This document shows positions 1-7,739 of a DNA stretch of 15,417 nt, piece after piece. The stretch comes from DASXTS01 sp036505275 (GTDB lineage: Bacteria; Actinomycetota; Actinomycetes; Mycobacteriales; Pseudonocardiaceae): assembly GCA_036505275.1 (NCBI GenBank), contig DASXTS010000334.1, positions 1 to 15,417 on the forward strand. The letters run 5' to 3'. Within the stretch, counting starts at the first letter, position 1. Every line of letters begins with the position of its first letter. Position numbers and translations under genes: made by a program. Under the pieces are notes generated by a model. It was not told where the DNA came from. It saw only the letters and a list, made by a program, of their open reading frames with translations, and did not search any database.

Positions 1-59
1 AACAAGTATTCCCACCCACGGCGCACAACCCGAGACTGTCGGTGCACCGCGGTAACGTC

Positions 60-320
60 ATGAGCGTGACGAGGGAGGTTCGGCAGCTCGGCGAGCGAAT
101 GCGGGAACTGACCCAGCACATCGCTCAACTCCAGGCCGAACTCGCCCACTGTGTCGGCGAATTCGACACCGCCCAGGGCTATGAGCTGGACGCGTACCGG
201 TCCACCCAGACTTGGTTGCGGTACGAGCTGCGCATGCACCCGCGGGACGCCTCGCAGTTGGTTGGCATGGCCCGGCAGTTGCGCCAGTTGCCGGCGGTGG
301 CGGGACACGCACGCTGCTAG
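60..320 (+). pseudogene. Truncated DUF222 (13E12-type) N-terminal fragment
   Basis: Encodes about 86 residues from the ATG at 60; a GTG at 42 would add six. The predicted helical sequence, with GYELDAYRSTQTWLRYELRM followed by ASQLVGMARQLRQLPAV, matches the N-terminal part of DUF222 proteins. That family is abundant in actinobacteria and usually carries a C-terminal HNH nuclease domain in proteins of about 400 or more residues. Here the frame stops just after the LPAV segment, and no HNH domain follows in any frame within the next 400 bases. It is therefore most likely a decayed or truncated copy. A strong hairpin lies 10 bases after the stop, so expression of a short protein cannot be excluded. 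Family membership is recognised by eye only. Confidence 0.6.
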
Positions 321-330
321 GTGCTGCCGC

Positions 331-356
331 GTCGACGCCCTCCACGGGGCGTCGAC
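331..356. terminator. Perfect 10-bp stem hairpin after the DUF222 fragment
   Basis: GTCGACGCCC (331-340) and GGGCGTCGAC (347-356) are exact reverse complements around the 6-base loop TCCACG. The hairpin begins 10 bases after the TAG stop at 318-320. There is no T-run after it, so it would be an atypical intrinsic terminator, a kind that is common in actinobacteria. It could instead be a protein-binding palindrome. Confidence 0.55.
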
Positions 357-736
357 TTGCCACCGGATGAAAGAACCACTCCAGTACGACGCGTCCCGGC
401 TCACGTCCCCGACAAACACCGGAAACCGCCGGCCAAACACCGGGACCGGAACCTTACTCCCGTCCCAAGCCAATCATTAGCGCGGATTTCCGCGTAGATC
501 ATTCGGCGCAACCTCATTGGCTCGGACGGCCTACCCGGCGGTTGGCTCGAGCGCTCCTGACCTGGGCAGACGTCTACGACGCTGGTCGTCTCTCATCAGA
601 TGGTCTTGCGGTTGTCGTCCTGTTGAATCACAACTGTGCAAGTCGTTACCGTGTCGTGATGTCGGTCGGTGGGTATCCAGTGATCCGGCGCTGAGGCATG
701 GTCCGACTGACACCCGTGGCAGCGCGACCACCCCTG
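357..736. other. Gene-poor stretch, possibly decayed sequence
   Basis: No convincing gene on either strand. It holds a 10-bp direct repeat CAAACACCGG at 413-422 and 434-443 (21 bases apart). From about 542 to 694 on the plus strand there is a short open frame with protein-like composition, with AGRLSSDGLAVVVLLNHN in it. That frame starts only with TTG, has no ribosome binding site, and resembles no family I know. The stretch is locally less GC-rich than the flanking genes, which fits non-coding or degraded foreign DNA. Confidence 0.4.
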
Positions 737-1336
737 CTACGTGGCGTCCTTGGGGTGCCACGACCCTGCCTTGGCCGCAAGCACGCCGTCGAGTTGGGTG
801 CAGAGCGCAGGCGCACCCAGCCGGTTGTCGATCTCCAGGTGGGGCACGGGCGGCGGCTCGTCTGGGCGCATCCGCTCGACGAAGGCGTCGAACGCGGCGA
901 GCTTGCCGGCGTCCCTGGCAAGATCGCGGATCAGCAGCCGCTCGAGCAGGGTCGGTGGGTTGCTGCGGACCCACACCAGCCGCACCGGTTGGCCACCCAG
1001 ATCGTCCACCCAGGCTCGCCACCGCGCCGGGTCGCGTATCTGCTCGGTGAACGGCCCCTCCAGCATGACCGGGCAGCCCGCGCGACGGATCTGGGCGGCC
1101 GCCGCGGCCATGCCGGTGTACTCGTGCCGCTTGATGTACTGGTCATACCACGGCCCTTCGCGCTCGCCAGGGGAGCGATCGTGCGCGGCCTGCACCTCGG
1201 CGACGAACCCATCAAACAGGGTGTCCTTGTCGAGCAGCGCCGGTACTGGGCGCAGCCGCGCCAGCAGCAGGGCGGTCACGGTCGACTTTCCGGCGCCCGG
1301 CGCTCCGGCGATCACCCACGCGGTGGCTTCGGTCAT
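737..1336 (-). CDS. P-loop kinase, AAA_33 / zeta-toxin-like
   Basis: A 199-residue predicted cytoplasmic ATP-binding protein. The Walker A motif GAPGAGKS lies at residues 11-18. It is followed by a DKD motif (36-38) at the usual place for a catalytic or substrate-binding aspartate in small-molecule kinases. An arginine-rich lid-like segment (RLLIRDLARDAGK) lies in the second half. The fold group includes zeta toxins, chloramphenicol phosphotransferase and gluconate or nucleotide kinases. The substrate cannot be told from the sequence. No antitoxin-like small gene is adjacent, so a toxin role is not supported. The ATG at 1334-1336 was chosen because Walker A then starts at a normal distance from the N terminus; upstream in-frame starts would add residues of low-complexity composition. 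No good ribosome binding site is visible. It diverges from the permease gene at 1464. Confidence 0.75.
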   Translation of the reverse strand: MTEATAWVIAGAPGAGKSTVTALLLARLRPVPALLDKDTLFDGFVAEVQAAHDRSPGEREGPWYDQYIKRHEYTGMAAAAAQIRRAGCPVMLEGPFTEQIRDPARWRAWVDDLGGQPVRLVWVRSNPPTLLERLLIRDLARDAGKLAAFDAFVERMRPDEPPPVPHLEIDNRLGAPALCTQLDGVLAAKAGSWHPKDAT

Positions 1337-1450
1337 CACCGACCAGATTGATCCCGGTCGGTGACCCATGTCCAACCCGGAGCGCTGATGTGTCGGCCGG
1401 GCCCGCGCCGACGCACATCGGCATGATGAGCAGGAGCCGCACGGTCGGCG

Positions 1451-1455
1451 GGAGG
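1451..1455 (+). promoter_or_regulatory. Ribosome binding site of the APC permease
   Basis: GGAGG lies 8 bases before the ATG at 1464, inside the purine-rich run GGAGGAAGGG. This fixes the start of the permease gene and is the best Shine-Dalgarno match in the window. Confidence 0.75.
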
Positions 1456-1463
1456 AAGGGTCC

Positions 1464-3446
1464 ATGGAAACCGGCGCAGAGTTCGCCGTTCCGGCCCGCG
1501 TGGACAGCCCGGCGCGACCCTCGGCGCCGAGGCACGGGTTGGCCGGCTGGCTGTTGCAGCACCGGGTGCAGCCGGTGGGTCCCGAAAGCGACGACGAACA
1601 CGCCACCCAACAGCCCTGGTGGAAGGTCATGTGCCTGACCGGTGTCGACTACTTCTCCACACTGTCGTATCTGCCGGGGATCGCGGTGCTGGCCGCGGGC
1701 GCGATATCGCCGCTGGCGACGTTGCTGATCGTGGCGTTGACCCTGTTGGGCATGCTGCCGATGTACTGGCGGGTGGCCACGGAGAGCCCGCACGGCCAGG
1801 GCTCGGTAGCCATGCTCGAACGGCTGCTGCCGTTCTGGCGGGGCAAGATCTTCGTTCTGGTGCTGCTGGGTTTCGTGGCCACGTCGTGGATCATCACGAT
1901 CACGTTGTCCGCCGCCGACGCGGCGGTGCACACGGTGGAGAACCCGATCGTGCCCGGGTTGCTGCACGACCAGGCTGTGACGATCACGATCGTGCTGCTG
2001 CTGATCCTCGGTGGCGTGTTCCTGATGGGTTTCAGCGAGGCCGTCGGCTTGGCGATCCCGCTGGTCGCGGTGTTCCTGCTGCTCAACGCGATCGTGGTCG
2101 GCGTGGGTGTGGCCGACCTGCTGGCCGAGCCGGATGTGGTGAACCGGTGGATCGACGCGCTGACCGCGGGCCGATCCGGCCCGATGGACCTGGTCGGACC
2201 GGCCCTGCTCGCCTTCCCGCTGCTGGTGTTGGGCCTGTCCGGGTTCGAGACGGGTGTGAGCATGATGCCGCTCATCGCCGCCGAGGGCGACGACCCGGAC
2301 GAGCGGTTGCGGTCGCGTATCCGCAATACCAAAAAGCTGCTGACCACCGCGGCGCTGATCATGTCCGGCTACCTGATCACGACCAGCCTGATCACCACGG
2401 TGCTCATCCCGCCGCAGGAGTTCCAGCCGGGCGGCGCCGCGAATGGCCGGGCGCTGGCCTACCTGGCGCACCAGCGTCTCGGTGAGGCGTTCGGCACCGC
2501 CTACGACATCAGCAGCATCCTCATCCTGTGGTTCGCCGGCGCATCGGCGATGGCAGGGCTGATCAACATCGTGCCCCGGTACCTACCCGGCTACGGCATG
2601 GCACCGGAATGGGCCCGCGCTGTGCGCCCGGTGGTGCTGGTGTACACCGCCGTCAGCATCGTCATCACGCTCATCTTCCGGGCCGACGTGAACGCCCAGG
2701 CCGGCGCATATGCCACCGGGATCCTGGCCATGATGGTCTCCGGCGCGGTCGCGGTCACCATCTCAGCGGCCAGGCGCCGGGAGCGCGCCGCCACCTTTGG
2801 CTTCACCGTGCTCACGATCGTGCTGCTCTACGCGCTCGTCGCGAACGTCATAGAGAAGCCGGACGGGATCACAATATCCGCCGCGTTCATCGCCGGCATC
2901 ATCGTGGTCTCGCTGGTTTCCCGGATCACCCGCACCACCGAACTGCGCGCCGACCGGATCGAATTCGACGACACCGCGCGCCGGTTCATCACAGACTCCC
3001 TCCGGCACGACAACCGGTTGACCATCATCGCCAACAAACGGCGGGCCGGCGACACCGCGGAATACCAGGCAAAGGAAGACAAACAGCGCGAGATAAACCC
3101 CGTGCCCGGCGGCGCAGACGTGCTGTTTCTGGAGATCGACGTCGTTGACCCGTCGGAGTTCAGCGACGTGCTGTATGTGCGCGGTGTCCAGGTCGACGGG
3201 CACCGCATCCTGCGCACGAACAGCCCGGCCGCGCCGAATGCCATCGCCGCCATCCTGTTGGCCCTGCGCGACGCCACCGGGGTCCGCCCGCATTGCTTCT
3301 TCGAGTGGTCGGAAGGCAGCCCGCTCGCCCACCTGTTGCGCTACCTCATCCTTGGCCAGGGCGACACCCCACCCGTCGTCCGCGAGATCCTCCGCCGGCT
3401 GGAAAGGGAACCGAGCCAGCGCCCGGCCATTCACGTCGGCGGGTGA
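1464..3446 (+). CDS. APC-superfamily permease with soluble C-terminal domain
   Basis: A 660-residue membrane transporter. An approximately 50-residue hydrophilic N terminus ends in QQPWWKVMCLTGVDYFSTLS, which looks like the first helix with its unwound part, as in the amino acid-polyamine-organocation superfamily. About twelve hydrophobic segments run to about residue 490; examples are the LLIVALTLLGMLPMYW and ITIVLLLILGGVFLMGFSEA regions. Residues 491-660 are a soluble tail of about 170 residues with alternating beta-like and helical character, containing DVLFLEIDVVDPSEF. Proteins of this class are annotated as amino acid permeases, but the substrate is unknown. Many APC permeases are about 450-500 residues, so the tail is an added domain, possibly regulatory. 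The start is fixed by a strong GGAGG site. It is followed 56 bases later by the serine hydrolase gene, which appears to have its own promoter. Confidence 0.85.
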   Translation: METGAEFAVPARVDSPARPSAPRHGLAGWLLQHRVQPVGPESDDEHATQQPWWKVMCLTGVDYFSTLSYLPGIAVLAAGAISPLATLLIVALTLLGMLPMYWRVATESPHGQGSVAMLERLLPFWRGKIFVLVLLGFVATSWIITITLSAADAAVHTVENPIVPGLLHDQAVTITIVLLLILGGVFLMGFSEAVGLAIPLVAVFLLLNAIVVGVGVADLLAEPDVVNRWIDALTAGRSGPMDLVGPALLAFPLLVLGLSGFETGVSMMPLIAAEGDDPDERLRSRIRNTKKLLTTAALIMSGYLITTSLITTVLIPPQEFQPGGAANGRALAYLAHQRLGEAFGTAYDISSILILWFAGASAMAGLINIVPRYLPGYGMAPEWARAVRPVVLVYTAVSIVITLIFRADVNAQAGAYATGILAMMVSGAVAVTISAARRRERAATFGFTVLTIVLLYALVANVIEKPDGITISAAFIAGIIVVSLVSRITRTTELRADRIEFDDTARRFITDSLRHDNRLTIIANKRRAGDTAEYQAKEDKQREINPVPGGADVLFLEIDVVDPSEFSDVLYVRGVQVDGHRILRTNSPAAPNAIAAILLALRDATGVRPHCFFEWSEGSPLAHLLRYLILGQGDTPPVVREILRRLEREPSQRPAIHVGG

Positions 3447-3491
3447 ACGACACACGGCCGGGATCGGGGGATCTTGTCCACGGCGCCGTCC

Positions 3492-3497
3492 TAGGAT
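3492..3497 (+). promoter_or_regulatory. Candidate -10 element for a leaderless hydrolase transcript
   Basis: TAGGAT matches the actinobacterial -10 consensus TANNNT and ends 5 bases before the ATG at 3503. Transcription would start at or within a base or two of the start codon. No Shine-Dalgarno sequence is present and no good -35 was seen at normal spacing. Confidence 0.45.
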
Positions 3498-3502
3498 CAG
3501 CC

Positions 3503-4474
3503 ATGCTTCGGCCAAGGGCAGGGACGCTGTTCTGCGGCATCGTCGTCGTCGCCGTTGTCGCCGCGGGTGGGGTGGCTTCTTGGCGTGGGGTGACATCCGG
3601 CGCCGCGACGCCCGGCGTGCCTGGCACTGCCGCCACGACGGAGGAGCCGGCCCCGGTCATGGAGATCTCCATCCCGTCGTCGACGCCTACCGCGGTGGCG
3701 CCGGCGCCGCCGGTGGTGCCGGCCCATGCGGTGGTGCCGGCCCAGGCGGTGGTGGATGCCACCGAACGGGCGATCACGCCGGGCATGACCTTGGGCGTGG
3801 CGGTGCTGGATGTGGTCAGCGGCGAGGTGGTGCTGGGCCGGTACGGGAACCGCCCGTTCATGTCGGCGTCCCTGGCCAAGCTCGTGCTGGTGGTGGACAT
3901 GCTGGATCGTCGGCGTGCGGACGGCCGAGCCATCGCCGAGTCCGACCTCAAGCTGGTCGGCCGCGCGCTGAGCAGCAGCGACGACGGAGCCATGAACGTG
4001 CTGTGGGGCCGCTACGACGGTCCTGGCGCGGTTCGCCGGGTGGCTGCCCGGCTCGGACTTTCCGCGACCAGAGCTCCCAGCGACGCGAGCACATGGGGTG
4101 ACACAACGGTGACGGCCGGCGACCTTACCCGGATCTACCGGCACATCCTGCGCGATATGGCCGCCGAGGACCGTGCCGTCATCGTCTCGGCCCTGAGCGC
4201 CGCGCAGCACACCGCGACCGACGGGTTCGACCAGTTCTTCGGCCTGCTCAGACGGGGAGCCTCGGAGCGGGTGTACGCCAAGCAGGCGTGGGTGCCGTAC
4301 CGCCCATCGGGATTCCTATTGCACAGCGCAGGCGTGGTGCACGACAGCCGAACTGGCCGCGACTACGCGATCGCGCTGCTCTCGATACAGAGTTACGTCA
4401 GCAGCCAGGCCGCCCGCGATCGCCTGTCCACGGTGGCGGCGGCAGCCCTCAACGCCGTCCAGGCAGCCGGCTAG
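3503..4474 (+). CDS. Membrane-anchored serine hydrolase, beta-lactamase/DD-peptidase fold
   Basis: A 323-residue protein. Residues 9-26 (LFCGIVVVAVVAAGGVAS) form a signal anchor or uncleaved signal peptide. A Pro/Ala/Thr/Val-rich linker follows to about residue 82, then the catalytic domain, which should lie outside the membrane. The three motifs of penicillin-recognising enzymes are visible: SLAK at 123-126 (SxxK), SDDGAMN at 159-165 (the SDN-type region, with a second Asp in place of Asn), and KQAW at 260-263 in place of KTG-type. The third motif lacks the usual small residue and Gly, so true beta-lactamase activity is doubtful. Related actinobacterial proteins are annotated as serine hydrolases. 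There is no lipobox; Cys11 lies inside the hydrophobic core. Start chosen at 3503 because the hydrophobic segment then begins at residue 9 and a -10 element sits just upstream. Confidence 0.8.
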   Translation: MLRPRAGTLFCGIVVVAVVAAGGVASWRGVTSGAATPGVPGTAATTEEPAPVMEISIPSSTPTAVAPAPPVVPAHAVVPAQAVVDATERAITPGMTLGVAVLDVVSGEVVLGRYGNRPFMSASLAKLVLVVDMLDRRRADGRAIAESDLKLVGRALSSSDDGAMNVLWGRYDGPGAVRRVAARLGLSATRAPSDASTWGDTTVTAGDLTRIYRHILRDMAAEDRAVIVSALSAAQHTATDGFDQFFGLLRRGASERVYAKQAWVPYRPSGFLLHSAGVVHDSRTGRDYAIALLSIQSYVSSQAARDRLSTVAAAALNAVQAAG

Positions 4475-4514
4475 GAATACGTTTAGATGTGGACCTGCCG
4501 AAAGGGGACCCACA

Positions 4515-4913
4515 ATGCCGGCCGGGTGGTTGCAGGGCAATGGGCTCATCCTGGCGGTCCTGCGTTCTCCGGCGCATCGCCTGCTCAGCGGCATTGTGAT
4601 CGAGCTGCGCTACACCGGGCGGCGCAGCGGGCGAGAGTACAGGCTGCCGGTGCAGTACGCGCGTGACGGACGGCGGCTGGTCGTGGTTCCGCAGCGGGCG
4701 ACCGCCAAGACGTGGTGGCGGAACTTCCGCACGCCGCGGGCAGTCACCGTGCGGTTGCGCGGCAGGGTGCACGGTGCGACCGCCAGGGTGGTGCAGCCCG
4801 ACGACCCGGCGTGGGAGCAGGACCTGCGCCTGTACCGGTCGAGGTGGCGCCGGATGGCGAGCTCGGCCACCGGCCCGCTGGTAGAGATAACACTGAACGG
4901 CGTGCCCGACTGA
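4515..4913 (+). CDS. DUF385 / Ddn-like deazaflavin (F420)-dependent family protein
   Basis: A 132-residue protein. The segment ELRYTGRRSGREYRLPVQY (about residues 30-48) and the following VVVPQ...WWRNFRTPRAVTVRLRGR match the pattern of the nitroreductase/quinone reductase family that includes mycobacterial Ddn. In that family the TGRxSG loop and the downstream W-x-N-L/F region bind coenzyme F420. Members reduce quinones or nitro compounds, but many small ones have no known substrate. The AAAGGGG site at 4501-4507, 7 bases before the ATG, supports the start. It lies 40 bases after the serine hydrolase stop and may be read through from it. Confidence 0.75.
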   Translation: MPAGWLQGNGLILAVLRSPAHRLLSGIVIELRYTGRRSGREYRLPVQYARDGRRLVVVPQRATAKTWWRNFRTPRAVTVRLRGRVHGATARVVQPDDPAWEQDLRLYRSRWRRMASSATGPLVEITLNGVPD

Positions 4914-4936
4914 CCCCGCCGGTTACCTGAGCCTCG

Positions 4937-4967
4937 TTGACACTGCCGCCACGGTGAGCGGTTTGAT
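4937..4967 (+). promoter_or_regulatory. Candidate promoter of the DUF4118 gene
   Basis: A perfect -35 TTGACA (4937-4942) is separated by 19 bases from TTTGAT (4962-4967), a weak -10. The -10 ends 6 bases before the ATG at 4974, so the mRNA would be leaderless or nearly so. The spacer is longer than ideal. Confidence 0.45.
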
Positions 4968-4973
4968 AGTGGC

Positions 4974-5735
4974 ATGCGCTTGGAGACGGTTCTGCAGGCT
5001 CACCGGCCGCTGGTGATCAGCATCGCCGCCGCCGTGCCACTCGTGGCCTGTGCTGTGCTGGCCGCGTTCCGGGAAAGCGTGGCCAATACCAATGCCGCAC
5101 TGGGGCTGGTCCTCCTCATCGTTGCCGCGGCCTCCACCGGCATCCGGCCGGCGGGTATCGTCGCCGCGCTGTCGAGCGCCGCATGGTTCGACTTATTCCT
5201 CACCGAGCCCTACAACAGTTTCACCATCACCGATCGCGCGGACATCGAGACCGCCGTGCTGCTGGTGCTCGTCGGTGCCGCGGTGACCGAGATAGCGCTC
5301 TGGGGACGTCGCCAGCAAGCCCGCGCCAGCCAGGAGCAAGGCTATCTGGACGGCGTGCTCAGCACAGCTGCGACCGTCGGCGCCGGCCTGTCGTCGACCA
5401 GTCTGCTCATCGATCACGTCTGCGGGCAGATCGTGGAGATTCTCCAGATTGACGATTGCCGATTCGACGCGGGCACCGGCTCAGGACTTCCGATCCTCAA
5501 CAACGACGCAACAGTTACCCGTGACGGCCGCACCATCAACGTCGACCGAAACGGCCTGCCCACCAATTCCGAGATCGCGCTCATGGTGCAGAGCGGCGGT
5601 ATTGTTCATGGCCGTTTCCTGCTCACCGCCGCCACTCGGATCGTCAGGCCATCGCTGGAACAGCTCCGAGTCGCGGTCGCGCTTGCCGACCAGGTGGGCG
5701 CCGCGCTCGCTGGGTCCAACCCCGGTCAGACCTGA
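4974..5735 (+). CDS. DUF4118 membrane protein with GAF-like tail, no kinase
   Basis: A 253-residue protein. Residues about 13-108 form four closely packed hydrophobic segments with the DUF4118 signature AAWFDLFLTEPYNSFTITD, as in the membrane part of the potassium sensor KdpD. Residues about 125-250 look like a GAF-type sensor domain (STAATVGAGLSSTSLLIDHV at its beginning, SLEQLRVAVALADQVGAAL at its end). No DHp or histidine kinase catalytic motifs (H, N, G boxes) follow, and there is no neighbouring response regulator or kdp gene. It may sense a ligand or redox state through a partner, or be a relic of a kinase. Short DUF4118 proteins of this type are known in actinobacteria but have no defined role. 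No ribosome binding site is seen, which fits leaderless translation. Confidence 0.8.
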   Translation: MRLETVLQAHRPLVISIAAAVPLVACAVLAAFRESVANTNAALGLVLLIVAAASTGIRPAGIVAALSSAAWFDLFLTEPYNSFTITDRADIETAVLLVLVGAAVTEIALWGRRQQARASQEQGYLDGVLSTAATVGAGLSSTSLLIDHVCGQIVEILQIDDCRFDAGTGSGLPILNNDATVTRDGRTINVDRNGLPTNSEIALMVQSGGIVHGRFLLTAATRIVRPSLEQLRVAVALADQVGAALAGSNPGQT

Positions 5736-5764
5736 CCGCGCAAATGGGCGGAGCACAGGTCAGG
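5724..5764. terminator. Convergent-gene hairpin containing both stop codons
   Basis: CCTGACC (5731-5737) pairs with GGTCAGG (5758-5764) across a 20-base loop. The TGA of the DUF4118 gene (5733-5735) and the TGA of the ligase gene (5760-5762 complement) are both inside the stem. A competing smaller hairpin uses GGTCA (5724-5728) with TGACC (5733-5737). This could be a shared bidirectional terminator in a 24-base gap. No T-run is present. Confidence 0.4.
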
Positions 5765-7538
5765 CGTACAGGGACTGGATCTCGGTGGCGTACTTGGTCT
5801 TGATGACGCGTCGTTTGAGCTTGGCGGTCGGGGTCAGCTCGTCGGAGTCGGGGAGCCATTCGACGCCCATGATGCGGACCTTCTTGACCCTCTCGGCGTG
5901 GTTGAACGGCGCCATGGCGGCGTCGACGCCACCTTGGATCTCGGCGATGATCTCGGGGTGCTCGGCCAGCTCGGGCAGTGAGCCGAACGGGATTCCGCGG
6001 GCCTGCGCCCAGCCGGGTGCCACCTCGGGGTCGAGCAGCAGCAGCGCGGCGGTGTAGGGCTGGCCGTCGCCGACCACGAAGGCCTGCGAGACCAGCGGGA
6101 TGGTCTTGAGCGCGGCTTCGAGGTTCGCCGGGCTGATGTTCTTGCCGCCGGCGGTGATGATGAGTTCCTTCTTCCGGTCGACGATCTTGAGGTAGCCGTC
6201 CTCGTCGAGCTGGCCGATGTCGCCGGTGTGCAGCCAGCCCCGGTCTATCGCCACGGCGGTCTGCTCCGGATCCTTGAGGTAGCCGGGGAAGACGATCGGT
6301 CCGCGGCACAGCACCTCGCCGTCCTCGGCGATCCGCACCTCGGCGCCGGGCACCGGCGGGCCAACGGTCCCCGGCTTGATCTTGTACGGCGTCCAGGTCA
6401 TGGCTCCGGCGTTCTCGGACATGCCGTAGACCTCGGACAGCGGCACGCCAAGGGCGTTGTACCACTCGATCACGTGCACCGGGATCGGCGCGGCACCGGT
6501 GATAGCGAACTCCACCTGGTCCAACCCGACCAGCTCGCGCACCGCCCGGAGACCGGCCTGCTGCAGCCGATCCCACATGGCGTTCTGCTCGTCGGTGGCG
6601 CTGCCCCAGTTGCGGGCCATCGCGATCGGCTTCGCGGCCTCGATCGCCGCGTTGAGCTTCGCCGCCCGCTCGGGATCGGCGGACACCGCGGCCATCACCT
6701 TGGCGCGGATCTTCTCCCATACCCGCGGCACCCCGAACAGGATCTGCGGCCGCACCTGGACCAGGTACTCGGCGAGTTGGTTGAGGTCCGGGCAGCAGGA
6801 GATCTCGTACCCGTTCAAGATCATGCCGTAGTGGCTGACCGCACGTTCGGCGATGTGGGCCATCGGCAGGTAGGACACCACCCGCTTGCCGGACACCTCG
6901 CCGCTGAACACCTGGCGCAGCGCCGCCACCTGCGCGCACACATTGGTGTGCGTCAGCACTACTCCCTTCGGCGGACCGGTGGTCCCCGAGGTGTAGATCA
7001 CCGTCGCGGCGGTGTCGGGGGAGATCGCCGCCGCGGCATCCGCCAGGTCCCGCGGTACCGACTCCAGCAGCGACGCCCACGGCGTAACGCCGTCGGCGCT
7101 GCCGCGCACCAGGACGATCCGCATGCCGGCGGGCAACTGGTCGCGCACCGCGTCGAATCGACCGAGAAACTCGGCATCCTCCACGATCGCGGCGGCCGCC
7201 TCGGCATGGCCGGCCAGATAGGCGATCTGTTCCGGCGGCGACGAGTTGTAGATCGATACCGGGGTGGCCCCGCAGAACATCACCGCCAGGTCGGCGACGT
7301 GGAATTCGGCCACGTTGCGCATCATCATCAGGACGCGCTGGCCGGGCTGAACACCGAGCGCACGGAGGCCGGCGGCGGCCCTGGCGACCTGATGGGCCAG
7401 CTCCGCGGTCGTCCAGGACCGCCACGCACCGTCCTGGTCACGCCAGCGCACCGCGGTCTGATCGCCACGGGAGCCGACCGCCGCGACAAATCCCTGCGCG
7501 ATGGTGGATGTTGCCGTTCGGATGGCCGTGTCCGTCAT
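5760..7538 (-). CDS. Long-chain fatty acid-CoA ligase (AMP-forming)
   Basis: A 592-residue cytoplasmic or membrane-associated enzyme that activates fatty acids with ATP to acyl-AMP and then acyl-CoA. Adenylate-forming motifs are all present: the ATP loop YTSGTTGPPKGV at about 182-193, the EVYGMSE region, GWLHTGD with Asp440, the hinge DRKKELIITAGGKN from about 454, and the C-terminal catalytic lysine in TPTAKLKRR (Lys573). The length is normal for FadD-type ligases, and SYLPMAHIAERAVSHYG is typical of the long-chain group. The ATG at 7538 was chosen over one at 7559 because GGAGG (complement of 7545-7549) stands 6 bases before it. It is convergent with the DUF4118 gene and divergent from the proline-rich membrane protein. 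Chain-length preference cannot be read from sequence. Confidence 0.93.
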   Translation of the reverse strand: MTDTAIRTATSTIAQGFVAAVGSRGDQTAVRWRDQDGAWRSWTTAELAHQVARAAAGLRALGVQPGQRVLMMMRNVAEFHVADLAVMFCGATPVSIYNSSPPEQIAYLAGHAEAAAAIVEDAEFLGRFDAVRDQLPAGMRIVLVRGSADGVTPWASLLESVPRDLADAAAAISPDTAATVIYTSGTTGPPKGVVLTHTNVCAQVAALRQVFSGEVSGKRVVSYLPMAHIAERAVSHYGMILNGYEISCCPDLNQLAEYLVQVRPQILFGVPRVWEKIRAKVMAAVSADPERAAKLNAAIEAAKPIAMARNWGSATDEQNAMWDRLQQAGLRAVRELVGLDQVEFAITGAAPIPVHVIEWYNALGVPLSEVYGMSENAGAMTWTPYKIKPGTVGPPVPGAEVRIAEDGEVLCRGPIVFPGYLKDPEQTAVAIDRGWLHTGDIGQLDEDGYLKIVDRKKELIITAGGKNISPANLEAALKTIPLVSQAFVVGDGQPYTAALLLLDPEVAPGWAQARGIPFGSLPELAEHPEIIAEIQGGVDAAMAPFNHAERVKKVRIMGVEWLPDSDELTPTAKLKRRVIKTKYATEIQSLYA

Positions 7539-7544
7539 CGGATG

Positions 7545-7549
7545 CCTCC
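7545..7549 (-). promoter_or_regulatory. Ribosome binding site deciding the ligase start
   Basis: GGAGG on the minus strand lies 6 bases upstream of the ATG at 7538. It supports that start over the in-frame ATG at 7559, which it would follow. Confidence 0.65.
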
Positions 7550-7727
7550 AACATGCCAAGTCGCGCCGTGCTCCGGGACCTGCAACCTCAGCAATTAGAC
7601 CCCGCCAGGCAAGCCCTGCGTCAGCACCACCACCCGATCATCCGCGCCAAGCGGCGCATAGGCGGTGGCGCGATGCGGATAACCGGGACATATCCAGGCG
7701 GTGATCATTGGGCGGGGTTCTGGACCC

Positions 7728-7733
7728 TAGAAT
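7728..7733 (+). promoter_or_regulatory. Candidate -10 element for a leaderless membrane protein gene
   Basis: TAGAAT is a near-consensus -10 that ends 6 bases before the ATG at 7740. No Shine-Dalgarno sequence is present, so a leaderless transcript is likely. No convincing -35 was found at 16-18 bases. Confidence 0.5.
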
Positions 7734-7739
7734 CCGGGA

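Noticed and set aside
737..1336. Zeta toxin of an epsilon-zeta toxin-antitoxin pair
   Set aside because: Only the P-loop kinase fold is supported. No small antitoxin gene lies next to it, and similar stand-alone kinases are common in actinobacteria.
3503..4474. A true class A beta-lactamase
   Set aside because: The SxxK motif is present, but the SDN and KTG motifs are altered, and the long linker and membrane anchor fit cell-wall associated serine hydrolases better.
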